DNA of 64,000 nucleotides from Symsagittifera roscoffensis (GCF_963678635.1 NC_087065.1:33977679-34041678); one strand, 5' to 3'; shown: positions 24,601 to 36,239, numbered from the stretch's first letter. The notes: a model not told the origin generated them from the sequence alone. Numbers and translations: made by a program.

Positions 24601-25535
24601 TTCCAAAGTTTTGTAGTTCTTTGATCAGCTTTACGTATGGAGGACGCTGCATGTGCTTACTTCGGTTTTTCAAAGGCATTCGATAGAGTGCCTCATCATC
24701 ACTTTTTTTAAAAGTTATCTGCATTCGGTTTTTTCCCATCTTTCCTCAAGTTATTGACACCTTTTTTGAATGATAGAACCCAGTGCGTTAAAATCAATGA
24801 TAAAGTCTCAGGTACCATGTAAGTCTTTAGCAGCGTACCACAGGGCAGTGTTCTGGGAACTCTATTGTTTGCCATCTACATAAACGATTTACCTGATGAT
24901 AGGGTTTTTAGTGATTGCTATTTGTTTGCAGACGATATTAAACTTTTGTGTGCCTTATTGCAACTGAATTGCGACCTTCAATCTGATGAAACCACTTTCA
25001 AAAATTGGGCAGGTCAAAACCTTATGAAGTTCAATACCGCAAAACGTCGGGTGATAAGGTTTTCTAGCAACCCAACATCGCCACTGCACATAACACTGAA
25101 TTCTGAACCTATAAAAAAAAACAGATTATATAAGAGATTTGGGCGTGTTCATAGAAAAATTCGTAAATTGGAACATACATATTGATAAAAAAAAATTGAG
25201 AAAGCGTACAGGGCATTCATCATGACCAATGGATCATCATATTCACGTGTCCTTTTTTTAGAAAGATGCATGTCTATGAAGCCTGTGTACTGTCCATTGT
25301 CACATACGCGACACAAGTGTGGTCTCCGGATATAATTTTCATCAGAAGATTCAAGCGAATCCAGAAAAAGGCGCTAAAATGGATCATCGCCAGGCCTGGC
25401 ACAACATACAAAGAGAACCTTGTAAAACTGCGTGTTATTCCAGTTGTGTTTCTCTTACTTGCTATGATTCATGTTTTCTCAACAGGTTGATGAATGGGAA
25501 GTATGATCTGGACCCATTTAAATAGGTCTGTCTGT
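24601..25535 (+). pseudogene. LINE copy E: 5'- and 3'-truncated
   Basis: Starts at the same RT position as copies C and D. FSKAFDRVPHHH near 24665-24700, AIYINDLPDDRVF near 24868-24905, FADDIKLL near 24920-24950, the tail with VYEACVLSIVTYATQVWSPD near 25268, ending after 'NGKYDLDPFK' near 25525. Beyond that the text no longer matches the other copies, so this is the right-hand limit of the tandem array. Confidence 0.85.
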
Positions 25536-25725
25536 CCCTGCCGAGCGTTCACCCTACTGTTTTGTTTGTCTTTCGTCTTTAGTCTGGCGAATAAATTCAT
25601 GAATCTGATTTTTGCGGTCCCTCAGCTATCGCAAAAATCAAATTGTTACATGTCATGCACAATCGAATCATCATTTTGAAAAGAAATTCTTCACCTCCAT
25701 GTAATTATTTCTGTTCTGGTTCTTA

Positions 25726-26257
25726 TTAGAGATAACGGCACTTATCAATGTTTCTAACGTATCGTGCGATCAACATCTTCTGAATAAAATCAATGGCCTT
25801 CTGATAGAATGGCACACCACTTTTATGGTTATAAGGTTCAAAAATCAACACTCTATACAGGGCTTCCTTCCCAATAATATGAGTGTAACAAATTTTTAGT
25901 ACTTTCCTCATATGTTGTCTGTTAAAAATGTTTATCTTTCGTTGTTCGTGATTCTCCAAATTTCAATGTTACAGAGTCAAATTGGCTGCACTAGGTCGTT
26001 GTATACTTTCAAGCGTGTCGTTAACGACGCTCTGTCGTTTCGGAATCACAGTCTGTTGAGTTCGTTTAAAACGGCCCTAGAAATGTTCTTTTGTCTTATC
26101 TCATCTTCACTGTCTCCAATCAAAGAATCAGGATTCTGTGACTAAGAATTTATTTCTGAAAGACCTTTTGTGACATTTTCAGTTTTTTCACTGTTGACAA
26201 AGGTTTTGGTTTCTAAGTATACCGGGTACTATATTGTTGTTTAGAATGACGTCCGCA
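25726..26257 (-). pseudogene. Third non-LTR retrotransposon, 3' part (minus strand)
   Basis: Reading down from 26257 the minus strand gives the usual post-RT region of a LINE: 'SLTTRLKVYNDLVQPI' near 25985-26035, 'IEIWRITNNER' near 25930-25965, then the open frame 25726-25959 with 'FNRQHMRKVLKICYTHIIG' and KEALYRVLIFEP, matching the conserved (R)LRRILGI..P..I.NE.LY pattern at the end of many LINE polymerases. Stops are present. It continues on the other side of the Tc1 copy. Confidence 0.7.
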
Positions 26258-26259
26258 TA

Positions 26260-27523
26260 CACTCCATGTCATAACTTTTTGTATCATCTTAATACAAGGT
26301 AAACACTTGTTTAAAGACAAAATTTGGCCAATTTTTTTCGTACCCTCAGGTTTTTGCGCCCAAATGGTTCTGCTTACGATTGATATAGCAGGTACTTGTT
26401 CTAACTTGATTGACAGTCAGTTACTGACATGCACTCACGCGAGATTATCGAGTTAGCGAAAGAAAAATTTTCAAAATAGTTTTTCATATCGCCGAATCAG
26501 CCAAGAACTGAATTTATCAAGATCAACAGTGCAGTATCTGATCAAGAATGACTATTCAAGAATGAAAGCAAAGCGGGGACCCAAGCATGTAGCCGTTGGC
26601 TTCAAAAAATTGTGTATAAAACGATGCATTGCTCTACTGAAAAAACGCAAAGAAAGGGTAACATCCTCAAAAGTTTTGAGGGAGACAGCCCTCAAAATAA
26701 GCAGAAGAACGGTTCATCGGGCTTTCACAAGTAAGAGATATAGGTACAAAATGCCTTGTTAACGATATTTTTGACCAAAAAAACAGAAAGAAAACCGAGT
26801 ACGCCTCTGCACTGAATGTTTGACTTAACCAAAGAACCAGGATGAAGTCGTCTTTACAGATAAAAAAAAATTAACCCAGACTGATCCGACAGCTGGTGTT
26901 CCTGGTTGGAGGAAAACCATCAAGTTTACCTCAATAAACGTCAATGTGGAGGGTGGTTTCCTAATGGCCTGTGGTATGATTGTTTCGACCGGTCACGTTT
27001 TTGTCAAAACGGTATCTGGTCGAATAAATTCAGACACCTACATCGAACTTATGAAAAACACAGCCATCCCATTAATGAGAGACATTCTCCCCGACGGTTT
27101 CGTTCTGCAACAAGACAAATGCAGCATTCATGTTTCAAAAAAGTTTGGACTTTTTTGAAGAGACGGCAATTGAGTTTCAACACTGGCCCAGCAGAAGCCT
27201 GGACCTCAACATTATAGAAAACGTGTGGAGCATGTTGAGTTCAAGGGTTTATGACGGCTCGAAACTGAAAAACCAACAAGAAAAGGAAGGAAGAGATTTG
27301 AAGCCGTAGACCACCTGAACTCGCATCTTTCTGAATATGTTAAAACTTTATTCTCATCGTTGAATAGTAGTTTCTTATCAAGTGTTACAAGAAATGAAAA
27401 TAAAATTTCTTACTGAATTTTTTTGATCAATTTTCAAGTGGTACAAAAAAATTTTGCACATTTTGCATTGGATTGATGAAATTACATGTTTTGAGATGCT
27501 ACGAAAAAATGTGACGCACAGCG
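26260..27523 (+). mobile_element. Tc1/mariner-type transposon, degenerate, 1264 bp
   Basis: Imperfect terminal inverted repeats can be traced by eye: left end 26260 'CACTCCATGTCATAACTTTT' against right end read backwards from 27523 'CGCTGTGCGTCACATTTTTT', with a second matching block (AATTTTTTTCGTACC near 26329 and its complement near 27447). TA lies on both sides (26258-26259 and 27524-27525), the target site of the superfamily. Length and single transposase fit. It interrupts a minus-strand LINE. Confidence 0.8.
26429..27330 (+). pseudogene. Tc1/mariner transposase, broken
   Basis: The N-terminal helix-turn-helix DNA-binding region is at about 26490-26760: 'ELNLSRSTVQYLIKND', KRGPK, then 'LRETALKISRRTVHRAF'. 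The catalytic part follows after a stop: 'VVFTDKKKL' near 26845-26870 (first Asp), 'VLQQDKCSIHVSKKFGLF' near 27102-27157 (second Asp), and 'LDLNIIENVWSML' near 27200-27240 (third acidic residue, Glu). So the DD(E) triad can still be seen, but at least three frameshifts or stops lie between the blocks. The gene starts near ATG 26429. Cut-and-paste transposase; inactive. Confidence 0.85.
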
Positions 27524-27960
27524 TATATTGAGTATGTTAGGTCGTTGTTGTAGCAGTAGTCGTGGTAGCAATAACTTTTATCAATTGTTGCACTTTGACG
27601 GATTCTAAGCGCGATTTTGGAATAGTTATTGAACAAAATTCCGCTGAACCCATCTCTCTGGCAAGATCCGATGTTTATGAAAAAGTGGTTGGTGGTAGTG
27701 CATCTATTGACACGAAATTTTGAGGAAGTGTCGCAAATAATAGCGCAGATTCTTCTGTTTTCGTCTTCATTCAAAAATGTGTTGGTCTCCTTAAGAAATA
27801 TGTCTCTCTGAACTGAATCAATGGCAGAGCTCAAATTGATTCCTTCTCAGAGACACAAGATTTTCTCTGTCTGACATTTATATGCAACCAACTTGAATGC
27901 CCAAACATCAGTGGTACATCGTGTGGTTTCCTTGGTTTCCCGGAGAGCAACTAAAATAGT
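27524..27960 (-). pseudogene. Third non-LTR retrotransposon, RT core (minus strand)
   Basis: The open frame 27499-27834 on the minus strand carries the RT palm up to the active site: 'SSAIDSVQRDIFLKE' (AFDTVDRDILL-like block), 'FLNEDENRRICAIICDTS', then 'IGSCQRDGFSGILFNNYSKI' (the PQGD motif, here CQRD). The expected YADD lies just where the Tc1 copy is inserted and is lost or scrambled. Upstream text near 27840-27960 continues the frame with shifts. With 25726-26257 it makes one element split by the insertion. Confidence 0.7.
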
Positions 27961-29610
27961 TTCAATCATAATGATGCTCGAAGAGGTTGTTCAGACTGTC
28001 GAAAATGACTTAGTGAACGCTTTCGGGCGCATACATGCTTAGTTCAGTGGCAATACATGAGTTCAGTTCATGCTTGATAGTTCAGTGGCATACTTGATGA
28101 TTTTATTAGTGAACGCTTTTGGGCGCATACTTAAAATAACTAATATTATATTTAGAATAACAAGACGTCAACAAACAAATATGTCTACCTTCAACGTTAA
28201 AATCTGCACAAACATTTTAAAGAACTTCCATGAAAAATTATTTGATAGTATTTCCTTGCTAGTTTGATTGTATTTCCTTGCTTCATGAGGGTCATATTTT
28301 CTTGTAATTTTTCTCCTTTAACAATCAAAAATTTGAATGTTAACTTAATTAAGGGCAAGATCATCACAACCTGTCTTGGATTTTCAACCGTATTCAATTT
28401 ATTCCAAATATATGATCATCAATGCTTCTCTTTGATTTTAATTTTTAATCCTTTATTTTTCAATTTTAAATCCTAAAACAGATCATCCGGGCTTCTCCTT
28501 GAATCTTTAATGTGCAATATTTTCATGCAAATTTTTATTAAAACCAATCTTCAAGGCTTCCCTTGGATCTCCTCAATTTTTCTTTCACGTTCAAACCCGA
28601 CACTTTAAATCAATTCTCTATCGACCTCCAAAAACAATTCACTCCCCAAACGACCCAAGATTTGCAAGAGTTTTTTCTCAAAGAACCATTTAGTTTAAGC
28701 TCAACAGTGAAGAACCTCGGTTACTCATACTAGACTTGAACCCTACCTCTTTTTCGACCCAAAACTACAAAAAAAAACACCTGGAACTAGTCATTCCTAA
28801 AATAGCATCTATTAATCTACTTGTGTTCTAATTACACCTGAACCTTGCGGATTTAGTAACTTTTCTCAGCCCTCGATCTCATATCAATCTCCAATCAATT
28901 CAGATTAAGGTTACCTAAACCTACGAATTGATATACTCTCTCCTCAAACCGTCTTGCCACAAAGAATAAGAAAAAAAACAGCTTAAGAATTAGCAATTAC
29001 CACTTATGTCAAAAGATAGTATAGCGAACAATCAAATAATAGCTTAACACAATTGTCTATTTCAAAACTTGATACGATCTTGACTTGATACGGTTTAGAT
29101 CACATAAGATCTTGTCATAACCCCACTTAATCAAAGATAAGATGTTATATCTCATCAAAACAAAAAGAAGATTACTACTCAAAACAAATACAAAATCTAA
29201 AAAACAGTTCTTCGAGGAATCGAAACGCAATTTCATAAACCGATACAACAACCATACAAAGTCTCGAAAGCCTCAAAAATCAAATTAGCGATCAAAATAA
29301 TCAAGTAAACGAACAACGATTTTGTTCGCATTTAGAAGCAAGAAAAGAATTATCCAAAAAAAGTAACTTAGAATAAAAATCAGTTATAGCTTGGAACCAC
29401 TACAAACAAACACTTGGAACGAACCTATACGGTATATTGAAAAAAAAACACATTAAAAAAAATACCACATTACAAACAAAGTAATACGACGAAAACTTCT
29501 AGGAAAACTCTAATCTACCATTTGCGTTAAAGCCAATCAGTTACCCATCACGCGGTCAAGGACAAATTTGTCACAATCTTATTATAATTCTATTTCGAAA
29601 AAGCAATAGC
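27961..29610. other. A+T-rich, no gene recognised; contains a 25-base direct repeat
   Basis: No convincing coding frame. 'TTAGTGAACGCTTTCGGGCG' plus CATAC at about 28010-28034 recurs at about 28106-28130 with one change, and GTTCAGTGGCA repeats between them. The stretch 28480-29600 has a pyrimidine-rich then A-rich strand bias like the gypsy elements that follow, and may be leader or LTR sequence of the partial gypsy copy; I could not pair it with another LTR. Confidence 0.4.
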
Positions 29611-30680
29611 CCTAGCCAAGAAAAATTTCCAGAAGTAAAAATAAAAAGACAAATACCAGACCATCACCAAGCAAGCATATTTACTGTAACCTCACAATGC
29701 GGCATACTCACTATTGAAAATCTATCGCCTTATTTCAATTCAACACCACAACACATCAGACAAAGAGATGATATAGAACAAAGAATCAAAAACATAGAAC
29801 AACAAAACTCACAACGAGCAGATTCAATTATCACAAATATTCCTAATGTTCACTAGTTGTCCTTTCATATTAGACACAGATGAAACATTTTGTGTATATC
29901 GAGCACAAAAATCCTGACATGTAGCAGTAAAAACTGAAAAAAAAACGATTCTTCAGTTTACCAAAAAACTAACGCGGAAACCACTTTGCAAACCATAATT
30001 ATGATTTTTAGCAAAAAATTTTATATGTCACCCAATAGAATTTCCAATTCAGTCAAAACAACCACAACTCTAGACCACAATTATAATCAGTACTCACATA
30101 AAAGTTCTATTTCACAATCAGTAACTTCCCAATCAAAAGACACCTATATGTTCAATTTCACAATTTGTAAGTTTCCGTGAAACATTCAAATTACTCATTT
30201 TTTTAACAAAACAAAAACTACCCAATTAATCAACAATTCAGTTACACAAGTTCATCTCCTTTCTCAGAAAAAGAAAAAATTATTTTCAATTTTGACCACA
30301 GAAAAATTAGTGGAACAGTTTTTGATAAACCGATTGGTATTTATTAAGCAGATCGTTTTGAACCATATTTATACCCACTAAAAAGTTAATCGAAAAAGAC
30401 TAAAATAACTATGAAATCAAACTTTCAACAACCCAATCATAACATTGAAACACATTCTTCAATGCACCATACTCAAGCTTATCTACCAGAGTGATTGAGA
30501 AATTAAATACCATTGCCATATTAATTACAACAACATGAAGTTAGCTGAAATCAACTTTAAAAGTTTTAATCAAACACCCAACACAGGAGAACCTCTACAA
30601 ATGACAATGAACACATAAGTTATGGGTGGATCATCCGTAAAAATATCACATCTAATGGCAATAACAAAAAAAAACATCAC
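29611..30680 (+). pseudogene. Partial gypsy-type copy (alpha): leader and gag fragment
   Basis: Text near 29990-30290 parallels 34740-34930 of the larger element (HNYNQYSHKSS and TICKFP-type stretches, then the NITHFFN-like block), and 30530-30720 parallels 35240-35900: an LQMTMN block, then 'DFRKHVDKLEQAERTMKLEE' against 'DFRKLVDKLEQAEITMKLQE'. About 600 bases of gag core between these landmarks are missing compared with the larger element. Stops throughout. The start at 29611 carries a frame with 'SQCGILTIENLSPYFNSTP' whose place in the element I could not fix. Confidence 0.55.
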
Positions 30681-30692
30681 ATCCCTCCTCAA

Positions 30693-30880
30693 TTTGAGAA
30701 TCGATGTAGATTTTCGCAAACACGTAGACAAATTGGAACAAGCAGAAAGAACAATGAAACTAGAAGAAACTCAGAATCAGAAACATGCTGTAATTTTAGA
30801 TTTTGAGTTTCTTCTAGTTTCATTGTTGTTTCTGCTTATTCTAATTTTTCGCGTATTGTCGATTTTGAAAACTGACGACT
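30693..30880. repeat. Inverted repeat of a gag coiled-coil segment
   Basis: The block 30700-30780 (AGACAAATTGGAACAAGCAG onwards) is followed, after a short loop, by its approximate reverse complement at 30797-30870 (AGTTTCTTCTAGTTTCATTG onwards). RNA from here would form a long hairpin. It marks the abrupt end of the alpha copy. Confidence 0.7.
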
Positions 30881-30904
30881 TTCACGAAGTATAAAATGTT
30901 TTTA

Positions 30905-32920
30905 CAGGTTGAAGCCCGTGGAGAAGATCAACCTTGTCCTTGGTTTTTTGTGGGGATAGGAATCCACATCAAGCGTGGTGGTTCACCAGTACACGCGCCA
31001 CATTTTCGGCGCTTGTGACTCGCCAACTAGTGCAAATTTCACTCTGCAGAAGACTGCTTCTGATCATCGAGCTGAGTAATCCAAAGCTGCCACAGCTGTT
31101 GCTCAGAAATTTTATAAGGAGGACATCCTGGATTTTTTCAAAACAGTGACCAAGCTTCGATATTAGGTAGAAGTTTAGTCTCGTTGCTTAAACTAGGTGG
31201 GTTTCATCTGACAAAATATGTCAGCAACGTGCCGCATCTAACAGCCGCTCTTGATCCGGACAACCATGAGTCCAGTTCCTATTTAAAGATGTTTGAAGAG
31301 TACAAACCAGTCATCACATGAACTCGGTCTTAAGTGGGATCACTCAAACGATACCTTAATCGTTAGTAGAGGGGTTGATCGTCCGATAGACAAATCAATC
31401 ACTCAGTGTACTGTGCTGAGTTTTGTTTCCTCTCTTTTGGACTCAATTGGATTAGTAGCTCCGTAAACCGTGAGGACATGCCTTCTGTTAAAAGATATAA
31501 GGCCAAACAGTGGTCTAAAAAGGGATGATGATCTCTCAGAGGAAATCAAAAAGCAGTTCCTTGAGTGGCACTCAGGTCTTCTTTTGCTAGGTTCTCTGAC
31601 AAAAATTCATAGTTATTTCAGTGAGTTTTCGTTCCAAAAGAACTTCATATCTTCGGTGACAAATCGCAGGATACTTATTACGCCGTGTTTTGCCTTCGAG
31701 TGCGACTTACGAGTTCGCATAAGACCGAAGTAATCTTTCTCTTTGGCAAAGCCTGCCTGGCGCCTATGAAAGCACTATCTATTCCAACATTAGAGCTTCA
31801 AGCGGCTCTTCTTGCAACCCTTTTGAAAAGTTACAGACATTTGTATGAGGACGAACAGTACCTATGTTCTTCAGTGGCCGAACTCCTGTAGTAAATTACC
31901 TGTTTTTGTTGATAATCGCAATGAAGAAACTGGATGAGTGGCATCATAAACTTAGCAGTGATAACCCAGCTGATACCGTTACACAAAAAATTTCTTCGAA
32001 AGCTCTCAGGGAAAGCTGCTGGGTTAAGGGCCCTAGTTTACTGAAGACGACTGATTGGCTGTTCCAACCCAAAAAAAGAGTTGACCTTCAGATAGGACTT
32101 GAAAGACCTTCATGTGATATTGAATTTTGTCTGGAAAATTTGTTGAGATTATTGCTATCCCATGAACAATTCCGGTCGGATGCTTTAGAAAATACTGACC
32201 CGTGTGATTTTCACCTTGTTATGCAGAAATCCATTCAACTATCTCAGTGTGAGTCATTCCCCAGCGAGCTGAAACTATTCCGGCAAAGTAACCTTAAGGA
32301 ATAGTCGGATCGGCAAGTATTCGCCGTTCATTGGTCCAGCTGGCAACCTTCAATCGACTGGTTGCATCAATCCTTTGGTTAACACAGATTTCTACAGCAA
32401 CCATCCAATTATACTTGGTGCACGTCACGCAATTGTGCAGTTATTGATTAGACTTCTGCACGTTAAGAATTTCTACTAAGTCTTTGATTACATGCAGGCT
32501 GTCGTTAGTTTGAAACAAGCTGTGTTAAATTTGCGCTGATTGCTGCGAAACATTGAAATTAACTGTGTTACCTGCCGATTACGCGAAGCTCAAACCGTAA
32601 CTCCTATCATGTCTGATTTGCCCAATGAAAGGTTGCGTTACAGGCAGTTTCCTTTCTCTAACACAGGTGTCGACTACTTTGGGCCGTTCTAGTTCCCATC
32701 CGCAGAAGTAAGCAAAAAAGATGAGGTTTTTAGTTTACCTGCCACTAGAGCAGTACACTGACCACGAGAAAGAGCAAAGTGTCTCAAAAACAAATACTGG
32801 TCATTTGACTTTTGCTTTGAAATATTTGGACAATTTTGGTCGATGTTATTGTCTGTTAAAAATGGCTAGGTTGCAAACATTTAAGAATTATTTTGCCGAG
32901 AAAAGGCTCGTTAATTAAAT
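30905..32920 (+). pseudogene. BEL/Pao retrotransposon pol fragment
   Basis: Degraded pol read in several frames. RT: 'HIFGACDSPTSANFTLQK' near 30990-31045, then 'KFYKEDILDFF' near 31108-31140 at the YVDD site. RNase H / Pao-specific region: 'KALSIPTLELQAALLATLLK' at 31768-31827, an LQW-like block and KLPVFVDNR near 31890, then 'DEWHHKLSSDNPADTVTQ' near 31930-31985 and 'CWVKGPSLLKT' near 32020. Integrase start: 'HPIILGARHAIVQLLI' near 32404-32450, CVTC-type residues near 32570, and 'FPFSNTGVDYFGPF' near 32650-32690. The order and the IPTLELQAA and NPADT blocks are diagnostic of the family. No gag or LTRs seen. Confidence 0.85.
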
Positions 32921-32949
32921 TGTTTGATTTCCGATGTTTTTTTCTTGGA

Positions 32950-33235
32950 TATTAGCGTGCACAAAATTCCTTAAAACAGCACCTCGATTACACCTACAGA
33001 ACCATTACACTCACATATTTTATCAAACAAACATCACCTACAATTACTTCCGCACAATTTAGAAGAGAACATTTTTTTCATCACGTCTTCGTCAAAGCAA
33101 TGAAATAAAACGGAGCCCAATAACAAATATTGCTTATCAACCAAACAATTTAGATGAAATTTACAAACAAATTATAGAAAAACCTCAAACGGTTACTTTT
33201 CTTTCTCAAATTGATAAGGGTTTCAGCCCAAAGTG
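32950..33235 (+). pseudogene. Gypsy copy (beta): end of envelope-like frame
   Basis: Corresponds to 46310-46594 of the larger element: shared IYKQIIEKPQ / YEQIIEQPH text, and the frame ends in FSPK and TGA at 33234-33236, where the larger element ends in FSPR and TGA. It overlaps the next frame by the same four-base arrangement. Confidence 0.6.
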
Positions 33236-34085
33236 AGCCGACAACTCGGATCCTTCCATTGCTCCCTTTCCTATCCTTTTATTCTCCAGCGAAAAAATTC
33301 TATCATCTCTATCTCTGACCTCATCGTTTCTCCCTTGCCGGTATACAATTCCGATTTCTCATTTTTTTTTCAACAAACTCACTTTACATGTACTCTGATG
33401 ACTCTATCCAGGCAGTTTTCACACGCAAGAACTTTCAAATAACCTCGCCATCGTCGCTCCTGATGAATTTCTTGACTATGAACCGAGTTCGACTACCAAC
33501 TTTCACGACCAACTTTTTATCCAATAACTTCTTCAGTTCCCGTAGCCACACTATCCTCAACCTCGGTTTCCACTTATACCGACGCTATCCCAATTCTCTC
33601 TCCCTTTCCTACACTTTTCTCCACACACCAAGCTCGATGACAGATGACCAATTACAGCTTGATCTGGTTGAGTTCATTCACCACCAACAGCAAAATCATC
33701 ATGCTAATCAACCACTTACAATCCACCAATTAACCCACTCAAATTCACCATCAGAAACAATTACATTATCCATCCGCATACTCTTGAAAAAAATACCCCA
33801 CCAACCCACATAGATATGTAGTCAGTCGACCTTCACCAACACAACATCCTCGCACAAACTTCCCTGGACACACTAACGTCCAAGGTTTCCGACTTGTCTA
33901 ATTTCCAATCTTTCCCCAATTTTGTTACTACAATAACGAACCCTAGTCAACAAAACTCTTACGCTGACGAGGACTCATTAATTCCTACACTTTCTTTTTT
34001 TCTACTACAAATTTACTAATCCGCTCCAACTACCACTCCGCAAAAACAAAGACGGCGAATTATATATCACAGCACTTCACCGACA
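33233..34085 (+). pseudogene. Gypsy copy (beta): terminal accessory ORF, broken and cut by the gap
   Basis: N-terminus 'SRQLGSFHCSLSYPFILQRK' matches 'SRQVGSLHRSISYPANLQSN' of the frame at 46591. The start codon is GTG where the other copy has ATG. Further blocks (33633-33813: LDLVEFIHHQQQNH, LTIHQLTHS) match LDNFITLLQQLQHP and LTIHQLSQS. Frameshifts near 33440 and 33630. The sequence runs into the assembly gap. Confidence 0.65.
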
Positions 34086-34285
34086 NNNNNNNNNNNNNNN
34101 NNNNNNNNNNNNNNNNNNNNNNNNNNNNNNNNNNNNNNNNNNNNNNNNNNNNNNNNNNNNNNNNNNNNNNNNNNNNNNNNNNNNNNNNNNNNNNNNNNNN
34201 NNNNNNNNNNNNNNNNNNNNNNNNNNNNNNNNNNNNNNNNNNNNNNNNNNNNNNNNNNNNNNNNNNNNNNNNNNNNNNNNNNNNN
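34086..34285. other. Assembly gap (200 N)
   Basis: Exactly 200 undetermined bases, probably a placeholder length. Frames reported across it are meaningless. Confidence 0.99.
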
Positions 34286-35250
34286 ATATACCAACAGATA
34301 TATCAAGCCAAGCAATTAGCACAATCTCTATTCACAAAGATTATGTTAGAGTGCATCCACTTACAATCGACGCAACACCTTTAAACTATAACTCATTCTT
34401 TCCTGAAGGGGCAGGAAATAATAGTTTAAACTCTACTTTCATAAATCAAGACAATTTAAACGGAACAAGAAATCTTACACAACAAGGTATACAAACTCCA
34501 TCACATTTCGTAAATGAAGAAATAGTTGAAACAATAACAACAACAGAAGCACAACAAAGCATTTCATCTATTCAACCCAAATTTACAACTACAAAACTAA
34601 AAAAATCCAACGTTACAACAAACAATTATACAATCCATAGTAAAACCCTCTATTGCTCAAAAATATTCACAAATGGATTACCAAACGTTTCGACCAGTAA
34701 CAAAACCATCATATAAACAAAAAACATCGCATAGAAAAACTTTTTGCAGAACATAATTATAAGTATGTAAATAGATCAAAAACAACAAAATCTTCTAATA
34801 TGAATACTCAGAACTACTCATATTCACAAAGTCAAATTATACCGTAACCAACTTCAAACTCAGTCAATTTTAATGATCAACCACGATCTTCACAAGATCA
34901 AAGTGAAAATTACCCATTTTTTCAACAAAATAGAAATAATACAAATAGATACCATACTAGAAATCAACCTCCTTATTATACAGCTTTTTATTCTCCATCA
35001 GATGATGAAGAATATTATAATCAAAATCATCAACGATTTTATTCAAGCCAAAGACCTCGCTCTTACAATATTGATCAACCAGATAATTTCGAACCATACA
35101 CACAAGATGAACAAATGCGACAACCTAGAAATAATCCAACATCACACAATAATATTTTTCAACCACAAAACGAAGTCAATACACAATCTTACCAACCAAC
35201 TCAAATGCATAACGAAATCCCACTGCCATATTATTTATAACAACATGAAA
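34286..35250 (+). pseudogene. Gypsy-type element (gamma): leader / N-terminal Gln-Asn-rich gag region
   Basis: The open frame 34351-34716 (121 codons, rich in T, N, S, Q) and a following broken stretch to about 35220 with 'YYTAFYSPSDDEEYYNQN' and 'PRSYNIDQPDNFEPYTQD' read like the disordered N-terminal part of a gag polyprotein. The strong A bias of the plus strand starts here and continues through the element. Confidence 0.5.
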
Positions 35251-36226
35251 TAACAAAAACTCAACTTACAAAATTTTCTCAAATCCCAAATGCCGCAGAG
35301 TCACTGCAAATGACTATGAATCCATACCTAATGGAAGGATCATCGATATCATCAGTAAGGGCAATAATAGTTTCTACAGGCCAGATCCTGAATCCTCTGT
35401 AGAAGATTATCTAAATGCCGTCACAGAAAATTTAGTTTTAAATATAGGACCTGAACCAGTAAATACGCCGCTTCATCAAAAATGGATACATAGACGCACA
35501 GCCTTAATTCAAACCGCATTTGGTGGCGCAGCCCAAAATTGGTTTTCAGTTTTAACTAAAGAACTAAAATCAGATTGGAAAAGATTCACACAAGAATTCT
35601 CAAAAATGTTTGATTCTGAGAGAAGTAAATAATATCAAAGTGTTTTATGCAATGAAATTCGTAGACAATCAAATGAAACAAATAAACAGCTTGCAGTAAG
35701 AATTGAAACATTAGTCCGAAAAGCATATTCACTCAATATCCATGATTGAAAAAATACAAAAGATGACAGAAATCTTAATGAAGACTCTAACACCTCAATT
35801 ACGAAAAATAGCAAACAAAAGAGAGCATCACATCCTTCCTCAATCCGAGAACCAGATTTAGACTTTAGGAAACTAGTAGATAAACTAGAACAAGCAGAAA
35901 TCACTATGAAATTACAAGAAAAAGAAAACCTAAAGCTACAAAATTTCAACAACAGCCAAACCCCTACTTCACAAATAAACAATATTCATGATTCCGATAC
36001 AGAATTTTCTGAAAAAATCACTGAAATCTCAAACATCTACGAGAAAATTCCAAATTTTAAAGGTAAACCATCATTCAAAAAAAGGTGCAATTATTGCCAA
36101 AGATACGGACACAGTATTGCCGAATGCAGACAAAAACAACAAGACAACGAAATTAAACCACAAAAATATAGAGAACCAAATAAATCATTTCATCAGTACA
36201 TAAAAAAAGATCAAAAACATTCATAG
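35251..36226 (+). pseudogene. Gypsy-type element: gag capsid and zinc knuckle
   Basis: Capsid-like region near 35370-35630: 'SSVEDYLNAVTENLVLN', 'AFGGAAQNWFSVLTKEL' and 'RFTQEFSKMFDSERS', the AxxWFxxL...W..F...F pattern of retrotransposon gag. A stop near 35630 breaks it. The second part is open at 35906-36226 and holds a CX2CX4HX4C knuckle, CNYCQRYGHSIAEC, at 36086-36127, which binds RNA in nucleocapsid proteins. A coiled-coil-like KLVDKLEQAEITMKLQEKE stretch precedes it. It would package the element RNA. Confidence 0.8.
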
Positions 36227-36239
36227 TAATAATAGTTCA

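Noticed and set aside
29057-29251. 64-codon minus-strand frame
   Set aside because: Antisense to A-rich retroelement-like DNA; Leu/Phe/Ile-rich by composition only.
34067-34322. Open frames running through the N stretch
   Set aside because: They are artefacts of undetermined bases.
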